From: Rhododendron vialii | Taxonomy: Eukaryota > Streptophyta > Magnoliopsida > Ericales > Ericaceae | DNA length: 64,000 nucleotides | Assembly: GCF_030253575.1 (NCBI RefSeq) | Contig: NC_080558.1 | Coordinates: 8,690,001 to 8,754,000 of the forward strand | Direction of reading: 5' to 3' | In this document: positions 31,780 through 40,900 of the stretch, piece by piece | How the letters are laid out: each line of letters starts with the position of its first letter | How positions within the stretch are numbered: position 1 is the stretch's first letter | Translations under genes and position numbers: made by a program | The notes under the pieces: model-generated | What the model was told of the DNA's origin: nothing | What the model saw: only the letters and a program-made list of their open reading frames with translations | The model's database searches: none

Positions 31780-32743
31780 ATGGCTTTAAAAATGCTTTTT
31801 GTCGTTTGGAAACTCCTTTTGTTCTGTACCCTTCTCTTGGCTTTTCAGGTGGCTACTAGGGAACTGCTCCAAACTTCCCTTGACTCGGGTGAGTTTTCCC
31901 CTCTCATCTGTTATTTACTTGATCCGAAAATAATAGAAAATGCTAGAATACCAACTCTATATATATTTGAGTGTATACGATATGCACCCTTCAATTATGA
32001 ATAGAATTTTATGATACTTTGATACGAATTCGTAACCTTATTTCTTGAATTCACAACTTTGTTTACAAATATATAATAACTGCGTATAAATTCAAGAAAA
32101 TAGCCTTAACGTCATAAATTTTTACGTTATGAGATTTTGTCTTGATGTTGTGAATCTTTTGTACAAACGTGATGAGTTTCCTACGTATATTATGTGTTTT
32201 TATATATACAAAGGTTAATTATGAATTTTAGGCGAATAATTCAATAATTGCATATCGTACACCTACGAATAAGGAGTCTATGTTGTAGCAGTTTCGAGAA
32301 CAATACTCTGTAATTTCAGCCATAATGGTGATATTTTTGTCCCCTCTAGAATGTGAAATTTTTGAATGCTTTTTATCGACTTGTTCGGTTTATCTCGACC
32401 AAAAGAAACCGGAATAATAACCGAAACATGGACCACATTTTTACTATTAAAATAAAAAGAAACGTCACTGAAGATAAGAAAACGAAACGCAAACAATGTC
32501 GAATTTGATTAGTCTTTTTTTCTTCTTTCTTCATTGACTTTTTAAATAGGGTAGTACTTGCTGAAAAAAGAATTTTATGGTTCAATAGAAAAGATTTCTT
32601 CCTTTTTTGATTTGCTAAAGAAATGCCATTATTGACATGCCACAATTGTCTTGTTCAACAGAGACATCAGCCTCGGCCCGAAGAGGTTGGGCGAACGCGA
32701 TGACCCGCACCTCGGGGAGCCAGGAGGCCCCTCACGACATTAA
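31780..32743 (+). CDS. Small secreted peptide precursor, copy C (~62 aa, two exons)
   Basis: Exon 1 (31780-31888) encodes MALKMLFVVWKLLLFCTL and a further hydrophobic stretch, then VATRELLQTSLDS, an evident signal peptide with probable cleavage before ATRELLQ. A GTGAGT donor follows in phase 1. The second exon is at 32664-32743. With the acceptor CAGAG|AC it reads DISLGPKRLGERDDPH and then LGEPGGPSRH, stop TAA. The paralogue comparison (copies A, B, D) supports the exon boundary and the DDP...H end. If the acceptor two bases upstream is used, the frame changes to a different 44-residue tail. There are no cysteines in the mature part. The architecture (signal peptide, short variable region, Pro/Gly-rich basic C-terminus ending in His) resembles precursors of secreted signalling peptides, but no named family was recognised. 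No expression evidence. Confidence 0.5.
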
Positions 32744-33060
32744 TTACTATTTCATCTCGATCTTTCGGAATAAGAGGCTCCTCATCAAAGACTAATGTTT
32801 AGTTTTCTATATTTTTCTAAGAGTAATTGAAAATAAACAAATTATCTAAATGAAATTGTAGTGGATCTTGTATAAATAACTTCAATTGAAACAATATATA
32901 TTGTCGTTTGTTGTTTCTAGCTTTATGTGGTTGCAACTTGTAACATTCTTGGACCAACTTGTCCAATGCATTTCTTTTTCTATTGTACTAGTCTAAGGCC
33001 ACGTTTTTCGCGTGCTCATTGGATGAATTGGTTTTGGGAACTATTTTTAGTTTGAGAATA
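32744..33060. other. 3' flank of peptide gene copy C, shared with 24.05-24.18 kb
   Basis: The first ~120 bp downstream of exon 2 (CATCTCGATCTTTCGGAATA to AACAAATTATCTAAATGAAA) are duplicated after the orphan exon of copy B, which shows that the duplication included the 3' flank. The remainder holds no recognised feature. Confidence 0.55.
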
Positions 33061-33232
33061 ATATATATATATATATATATATATCGGCAGTATAAACATT
33101 TGTTTTCTTTAAATCAATTACATTGCGTCACATTGTCAAAACAGTAATCCCAATTAATAGAACACGGCGACGTGACACAATGTAATTAATTTGAAGAAAA
33201 AACAAATGTTTACACCGGCGGTGTAAATAATT
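33060..33232. mobile_element. Small foldback MITE next to an (AT)n tract
   Basis: The left arm (CGGCAGTATAAACATTTGTT, CTTTAAATCAATTACATTG) and the right arm (CAATGTAATTAATTTGAAG, AACAAATGTTTACACCGGCG) are imperfect inverted repeats of about 45 bp around a short centre. An (AT)n run precedes it at 33061-33084. Boundaries are approximate. Confidence 0.6.
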
Positions 33233-33329
33233 TAATCTCTTTTGATTTTAGTAGTGATGATAGTTGTTGAACATTCGATTAAACATTCTATTAATCGCTC
33301 AAATAAATATGAAAATTTAATTGAGGTAA

Positions 33330-33535
33330 ATTATGAAGGTTACATACTAATAATTGAGATACAACAACTAATTTATTGAGATTCAACAACTAATTTATTG
33401 AGATACAACAACTAATTAATTCTTTATTAAATTTCAATTTCAAACCACACATACTAGTAATTGAGATACAACAACTAATTTATTGAGATACAACAACTAA
33501 TTAATTCTTTATTAAATTTCAATTTCAAACCACCG
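33330..33535. repeat. Tandem repeats of a TTGAGATACAACAACTAA unit
   Basis: A ~25-bp unit TTATTGAGATACAACAACTAA is repeated five times. The last two units plus the AATTCTTTATTAAATTTCAA tail form a ~80-bp duplication (about 33378-33445 and 33455-33530). Confidence 0.7.
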
Positions 33536-34398
33536 CAAATTAATTCTATGTCTTTACGGAGCATACATACGATCCCTAAGCTCTTCAAAACATTGGTACA
33601 TTCAAGAAAGCCAATTCCTTTTGAAAACACATTAATTAAGCTCATCTAAATCTATCCCATTTTCTCTTTGTTTCTGGCCATTACAATCTTTCAGCAAACT
33701 ACCAAGCGGAAAATAGAAAAGAGCAAAATTTATTACCACCATTTCGCGTAAATTAGTCTTTTTAATGTTGTCGACATGGGCCTGCACAAAGGTAGAAGCC
33801 TCACATCAAAACCATATCCCATAGTTGTTTCTAAAATTCTCTCTTTCCTTCAAATATACTCCAAGTCCTCAGTGTACCTGAGCAGCTGAGCCTGAGATAA
33901 TGTCATAGCTAAGGCAAAGTCATTGAGCAAGACATCAAATAACTAAATGTAAGCCGATTTGGATGCATTATCCTTGCATAGCAGTGAACAAAAATCTAAA
34001 TAATCAATATCTGCTTAAATAATAGGAAAAATGAGCGGCTGAAGTACAGAATTTGGCAAGCCAATCATCTACAACAAAGAGACCTAGGCTATTGGGAAAA
34101 AGTATATGGGGTTATCTGTTCACTGTTTTGGCATAGCAAGGTTGAACATATAGTAAATGATAAAATACTAATAACATAGATGGAGAAAAAGAGACCGCCT
34201 TTTAAAATTCCTATCTTGTTATGGATCCAGAGAGAAACATATTACCAGAGCTTCCGCCTATATGACATTTTCGGCATCATCGAAACAGTAGCTTTAATTG
34301 AAGCGCTAGCCACTTGGCTGTAGACTTCAAACACAAAATAAACCAATTGTAAGACGAAGGCTCATAAGCATTTTATTCTAGCAGAAGGGATTTAGAAA
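33536..34398. other. Intergenic, no feature recognised
   Basis: AT-rich sequence without a credible gene. It directly precedes a 5'-truncated LINE. Confidence 0.35.
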
Positions 34399-35829
34399 AT
34401 GGCTTTCATTGTGCATGCTCTTCTCAACATTTATGCTCCTAATGATCCCATTGGAAGAAGAAGTCTGTGGATGGAAATTGCTCTTATCAAAAGTTCATCT
34501 AATTTACCTTGGTGTGTGGGTGGGGATTTCAATACTATAAAATCCATCTCTGAAAGAACTGGTTGCACCAGATTGGATAGAATCATGAGAGACTTTGAAA
34601 ATTTCATTAACGTCATGGAACTCCAAGACATCCCTCTCCTTGGCAGGAAATTCACTTGGTCCAACTTTCAGAATGATGAGATACATAGCAGACTTGACAG
34701 AATCCTTCTATCTCAAAACTTTTTGGATAGATTCAACCTCACTCAATGGAGTCTACAGAGGCCTATCTCTGATCACTGTCTCATAATGCTAGCTCAAGAT
34801 ACATGGAATTGGGGTCCCAAACCCTTCAAGTTTCAGGATGCATGGCTCTCTAACCCCTCTTGTATGGAACTGGCTAAGAAAGTTTGGAATGAAACTAATA
34901 CTGTGGGATGGTCTGGCTTTAAACTCACTCAAAAACTGAAGGCTGTAAAAGAGGGTTTAAAGAAATAGAATAAGGAAGAATTTGGTGATATTAATGTGAA
35001 ATTGCAAGAGTGGAAAAAAAAAATTCAACAGCTTGACATTCTTAGTGAGGAGAGAGTTGTCTTTTAAGGAAAAACTTTCTAAAAGGGCTCTCGAAAGTGA
35101 GTTTTGGAAGCATAACAGACTGGCTGAAACACTTTGGAGACAAAAATCAAGAGTAAACTGGCTCAAGCTTGGAGACAAAAATACAAAATTCTTCCAAATA
35201 ATGGCAAACAATAGGTCCAAAAGAAATATGATTGGTGCTATCAAGGCTCAGGATTCTATTATTGAAGACCCTTCTCTTATCAAAGAAGCTGTTGTCAACC
35301 ATTTTTCTTCCATCTTCAGAGAAGGACCTCAAGCTGAATCCTCAATGGGAGGAGTATTTCCAAGATGTCTGCCTCTCTCTGTGGCAGTTCTGTTATAAAA
35401 ACAGTTTGAAGCTGAGGAAATTATTGCAGCTATCAAGGATTGCCACAGTTCTAAAGCCCCAGGCCTGGATGGTTTCAACTTCAACTTCATTAAGAAAGCT
35501 TGGAGCTTTATGAAGGATGATCTGATTCATTTTTTCAATGAATTCCATTCTAATTCAAAGCTGGTGAAAGGTATCAATTCCTCTTTTATTGCTCTCATTC
35601 CCAAAATAGACGGAGCATCCTCTTTCAATGAATTCAGGCCTATTAGTCTGATCGGGTCTTTATAGAAGATTCTCTCTAAACTTCTTGCAAACAGCCTGAA
35701 ATTAGTGCTTCCCAATCTCATTGGTGAAACTCAATCTGCTTTTATTGGAGGGAAGCAGATTTTGGATGGTGTTCTCATGACAAATGAAATCATTCATCAT
35801 TGGAAAAAACAACAAAGTGCAGGGCTCAT

Positions 35830-37295
35830 TGCTTCGCCTTCAAACCTCGCCTTCAAATAAGGTTGAGAAAAACCCCAAGCGTAGGGCTAAATCGTCGGTA
35901 GCATAATATCCGGAAGTCCGGGATCATACCCACAAAGAATTCGAATGTAGCTTAATCGGATTGTAGGTTTTATAAGGTGGATTGTGGCGTTTAAGACGGC
36001 CAACTTGATTTTGCTTTAAACGGTGGAAAAAATAAAGTGAAGACTAGAAATGAGCTTTATAAACTAAAAGAGGCAAGTCTAGGGATCGTCTAACCCTTGA
36101 CTTAAGCCGTTACCGGTTCTCGATTATAACTCAGGCGAGAGTCACGACCGCGTGCTCACGCCCGGAAGATTTAACTTTAATGACTACGTTTATCGAAAGA
36201 TGTGATTAACCGGAACTAAACAAATCTATTTTTTGCGAATGCATCTAACACGTAGGAGGCTACGAGCCCTCGGTATGTCGCTTGCCAAGACCGCTTGACT
36301 AAACTTCATACCAAGGAGTTAACACCCCTCGCTTAGACCAAAAAGGCTAGGTTAATCCAATTCCGAAAACCATGATTTTAAACCTGAAGACTTGAGAACC
36401 AAGTAACCACCTAAGTACTCGGGAAAGATTACCCCGAGACTTGGCCTAAAGACTACTCACACATAGCTAAAGCATAAAAGAAAGCATAAAAACGAGACAT
36501 GACTTTTAACCGATAAAAACGAAAACAAACTTGATATTATAAATGATCTAGTCTGTAGGAACAACTTTAATAAACGAGAAATTAACAAACGAGAATTACT
36601 TACTTGAGTTCTAAGAGATTACACTATAAAAAGCTTCAAGAACATTAATGGAGGAAAAAACTAAAATTAATAAAGAGCTAGATACAAAAGGGAGAGAGGA
36701 AACCCCTATTTATACACAATGGGTTTCTCTCTCCTCAAATATCTAAAAACATACTATTAAATGCAAGTATTCCATAAATGGAAAGCTCAAAAAGTAGCAA
36801 AATATCTGGCCGAAAGCTCTCCGTATTGATACAGATTATGCAAAGTATCGATACCACATTGTTAAGCTGAAAAGGCCAATCTCCCGTAACAATCCCGTAT
36901 CGATACGAATTATACCCGTATCGATACGGGACTCTCTGCTTGGAAAGATAACCAACGCGTATCGATACGGTCCAAAATCCGTATCGATACGGGGAGCTTA
37001 TCTCTGGTTCTTCAAGCCAGCCTCCCAGTCTTGACACCCGACGACCGTTGGCTTGCCCGATGCTTCTCGCCTTCGCTCTTTGGTCACTTTGGCACCCGTT
37101 CCACCGGGCGATGATTCTTGAACTAATTTGGGGGTTGACTTTGCACTCAAAATATGCCTTTTAAAGGCGTTTCGCCTGAAACACTTAACAAACTACCTTA
37201 CGAGCAATATTGATTAAAAACGACAAATAATAGCTAAAAAGACTTCTAACTGACGGATTTAAGCACCACGATCAAGCAATCTTAGGTGTGTATCA
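35830..37295. mobile_element. Solo-LTR-like insertion (1466 bp) with TSD CTCAT
   Basis: The segment begins TGCTTCGCCTTC and ends GGTGTGTATCA, TG...CA termini, and is flanked by CTCAT at 35825-35829 and 37296-37300. Deleting it with one CTCAT rejoins the LINE reading frame exactly (SAGLI|LKLNFEKAFD), which proves the boundaries. It has no coding capacity, PBS or internal LTR pair, so a solo LTR is the simplest reading. A TATA-like TATTTATAC at about 36708 on the plus strand is a possible promoter. It carries the palindrome array at 36823-36990. Orientation and family were not determined. Confidence 0.8.
36823..36990. repeat. Array of GTATCGATAC palindromes
   Basis: Five perfect copies of the 10-bp palindrome GTATCGATAC lie at 36845, 36897, 36918, 36959 and 36981, with a one-mismatch copy (GTATTGATAC) at 36823. 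Most are embedded in a larger palindrome CCGTATCGATACGG. Start-to-start distances are 22, 52, 21, 41 and 22 bp, so four of five are close to one or two times 21 bp. No known plant regulatory element was recognised. Confidence 0.9.
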
Positions 37296-37563
37296 CTCAT
37301 CCTAAAACTGAATTTTGAAAAGGCTTTTGACTAATTGACTGTGTTAACTGGAAATTCTTAATTGATATGTTGAAGAATCTTGGTTGTGGTAAAAAATGGT
37401 GTGATTGGATTTTGGAATGTGTCTTATCTCCTCCTCTGTATGTTTTGATTAATGGTTCACCAACTACAGAATTTAGACCACACAGAGGGCTTAGGCAAGG
37501 TGACCCTCTCTCACCTTTTCTTTTTATGATCAGGGGTGTTAAAGTAGGAAGGAATGGCTTGAC

Positions 37564-37867
37564 TGTCATAACCCGAAAATTCGCATGAATTACATATTTG
37601 ATTACCGAGAATTTTATTCAAAAAACTGAGACCGGGGTTAGTCTCCAAACAATTTGTTCGGGCCACGATATTATTTTTAGGATTTTCCGAAATGAAACCC
37701 GGACTGGGCGATGGAAACGGGACTCGTTTTCGCGTCCGCGGGGAGTTTTTCCTAGCCGACGGCCTATTGTGGCTGGCTTCTGGAGAACCCACCCCATTTA
37801 TTTCTTACAAACCACCCTTGTCTCCCCCATTCTCTCCCAGCCGTACACATGGCGCGCGCTCTCTCCC
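37564..37867 (+). repeat. Probable Ty3/gypsy LTR, first segment
   Basis: Starts TGTCATAACCCGAAAATTCG, a sequence type (TGT.A.AACCCG) seen at the 5' ends of many plant gypsy LTRs, exactly where the old LINE breaks off. It is GC-rich and ends in CT-rich sequence where the full-length L1 begins. Further pieces probably lie at about 44346-44990, 58999-59346 and from 60278 onward. No partner LTR was found, so this is an inference from the terminus and the nesting. Confidence 0.45.
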
Positions 37868-37912
37868 TCTTTTTTGGTAACTAGACGATTCATTAAAACA
37901 AGAAAAACATAA

Positions 37913-40900
37913 TTAAGAGTTTACAATTCTAGGGTACGAGACCCCAATCAAATCCGCATAAAGGAAACTAGAAATACAAATAGGAATAACCGGGTAGATA
38001 TATAAATCTCCCACCGAGACCGGAGCATCATTTGCCAACGCATCTGCACACCGATTAGCTTCGCGATAGATATGCGTGATAGAAACTTCCTCAAACCCTT
38101 GCATCAGCAACCTACAATCAAATATCAAATTGCCAAGCGGGTGATTCACCATGTTAGTGGCATGAATCAAGTTTAACACAATCATGGAATCTACTTCAAT
38201 TTCCAGCTTTCTGATATTTTCATCCTTTGCTAAACTCAAACCATCTCTTAAGGCCCATAATTCTGCCTTTAGGCTGGAGTCCGTGATAATGTTCCTGTGG
38301 AATCCACCTATCCAAATACCATAATGATCACGCAAAATCCCCCCAGTGGAGGCCGAGCCCGTCACACAGTTATACGCACCATCCGTATTCAACTTGGAAA
38401 AACCCATTCTCGGTGGAACCCATCCTACCTGTATATCCTTCCTATGAGAGTTCCTCTCTTGGAAAACAAGAAAGAACCACTCCAAGGATTTGTTCAAGAT
38501 AGTAACTGAAATTTTTGTTGGGTCGATGGTGCTCGAGTTGGAATTTGGGTTAGTATCAAAAAGACGGCAATTGCGATCCAACCAAATATGCCAAATAGCA
38601 AACAAGAAGATAATATTCTTAGGGACACCGGAACTGTGGGTATTAACAGATTTTGAATTCACACGAATCCAATCAAATGGAAGCGCTTGAGAATCCACCA
38701 AAGAAAACTGAAGGGCGCTCCAAATATTAGAGGCACGAGGGCAATCACAAAGGACATGGTATGTGGACTCCGGAATATCTTGACACCATTCACAGAAAGG
38801 GGAAGGAGTGATATTGCGAAGGAACAAATTCTTACGGGTTAAGAGACGGTCATGAGCAGCAAGCCAAACAAAGTGTTGGATGCGGTAAGAACAAGGGAGA
38901 CGCCAAATCCAATCCCACGAGAGATGGGAATTGACATTCTTAGAGGGAATGAGAGAGTGGGCCGATTTGCAATTGAACTCACCGTTGGTTGAGAGGTTCC
39001 AAATGGTACAATCCGGAGATGGGTTGAACCATTGGAACGGAACAACGTGAATGCTAGAAAGAATCTCCTCAGGAAGGACAAAAGAGATGGCTTGGAGGTT
39101 CCAAGAGTGATTAGACCAACATTCTTTAACCTTAAGAGAACTCTCTTGCTGCTGAAGAGGTCCAAGAATTTTAGAACGGAGGGGGCCAGTCCCAGTCCAG
39201 TTGTCCATCCAAAAAGAAGTGGAGGACCCATTACCCAAACGGACCCGGGTACCTTCTTTGAAAAGATTATTTCCCGCTTTGATACCCCTCCAGGTGGTGG
39301 AGGGATTGGAACTACGCACAGACGTGGAACGATAACGGCCCTTTAAGATACGGACCCACAGAAGGTCCACACGTTTAGAAAGTTTCCAATTAAGCTTAGC
39401 CATAGCAACCATGTTATTATTCCTGGTTTTCCTCAACCCAAGACCACCTAAAGCCTTAGGACGAGTGACAGTATCCCAATTGATAGCATGAATTTTCTTA
39501 TGGTTAGAAGAAGAGCCCCAAAGAAAATTCCTACTTAATTGGTCAATTTTGTTAGACACCGAAACGGGAAGAAGGTTACAATGCATGATATGAGAAGGTA
39601 TAGTTTCAATGACCGATTTGATCAAAGAGACTCTACCAGCAAAGGAGAGATGTTTGCTCTTCCAACCAGCAAGCTTAGCTTCAATCTTTTCAATAATAAA
39701 CTGAAAAGAAAGCTTAGTCGGTCTGGACTGGTGGATGGGGCAACCAAGATATTTGCCCACCGAAGTAGTTTCGGAAAAGCCAAGGGCCGTAGCGAACTTA
39801 ACCCGAGCACCCATTGGGGTGTTCTTAGAGAAAAAGATAGAGGACTTGCTCAAGCTTACCTTAAGGCCCGATAAAGCACAAAAATCTTGCAGGAGTGCAG
39901 AAATAGTCTCACAATTAGCTATGGAAGCCTCCGCAAAGAGGACAAGGTCATCTGCAAAAAAGAGGTGAGATAGAAAAGGACCACTCCTAGAAGTCCTAAT
40001 AGGTCTCCACGTGTGGTTATCGCAAGCCAAGGTAATTTGAATGGAGAGATATTCCACACAAAGGATAAAAATATAGGGGGACAGTGGGTCACCCTGCCGG
40101 ATACCTCTCGAGGGGGAGAAAGTGTCAGTAGCACTACCGTTGAAGAGAATGGACATAGATGACGACGAGATAATGGACATAATGAGATTAATCCAAAGCG
40201 GAGGAAAGTTGAAAAAATGCAAAACTTGACGGATAAAACCCCACTCCAAACGGTCATAAGCTTTCTCCAAATCCAATTTGATAAGCATGTTACCCTTGGA
40301 ACCTTTCATGGAATTAAATCTGTGAACAATCTCTTGCACAATGATCACATTATCTGTACTACTCCTCCCCGGAAGAAAACTAGACTGAAGAGGACTAATG
40401 AGATCACACAACAGCGGGCGGATTCTACTTACAAGAATTTTCGTAACCAGCTTAAGAATGGTGTTACAAAGACTAATAGGACGGAGATGACCAACTGTTT
40501 CAGGATTACGGATCTTTGGGATTAAACACAAATAGGTGTGATTTAGCCCGGGAGGAATCCTGCCCACAGAGAAGGCTTCCTCAATCACTTGCACCACAGA
40601 GGGGGCCACGATATCCCACGTTTTTTGAAAAAATCCCGGATGAAGACCATCCGGGCCCGGAGATTTCCAAGGTTTAAAGGACCACAAAACCTTTTTAATC
40701 TCATCGACCATCGGGACAGAGCACAAGGATTGGTGACACTCCATCTCAATGCGAGGGAAAAGAAAGGGAGGGTCAGAGACAAGTTTGCTACAAATCATAC
40801 CTGTGGTGAACAGGGAAATGAAATGAGAGGTGAGGGTTTGTTGGATTAGATCAGCATCATAGAGCCACACACCAGTCGCGTCTTTAAGAGAGCGGATCTT

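Larger units (their letters stand above)
34399..37553 (+). pseudogene. Old 5'-truncated L1-type LINE (EEP endonuclease and RT), interrupted
   Basis: The sequence enters in the middle of the exonuclease-endonuclease-phosphatase domain (LLNIYAPNDPIGRRSLW, GGDFNTI, RKFTWSN, SRLDRILLS, SDHCLIML). It continues into the RT region (KSRVNWLKLGDKNTKFF, SKAPGLDGFNFNFIKKAW, ALIPKIDGA, FRPISLIGSL, GGKQILDGVLMTNE) up to 35829. After the 35830-37295 insert it resumes with LKLNFEKAFD, LINGSPTTEF and HRGLRQGDPLSPFLF and ends near 37553. Stops and frameshifts occur throughout (for example at 34966, 35064, 35396 and 35662). The FADD box and everything downstream are missing, replaced by a probable gypsy LTR. 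Confidence 0.85.

Noticed and set aside
36823-36990. CRISPR-like interpretation of the palindrome array
   Set aside because: Plant nuclear context, 10-bp palindromes with irregular spacers, and no cas genes.
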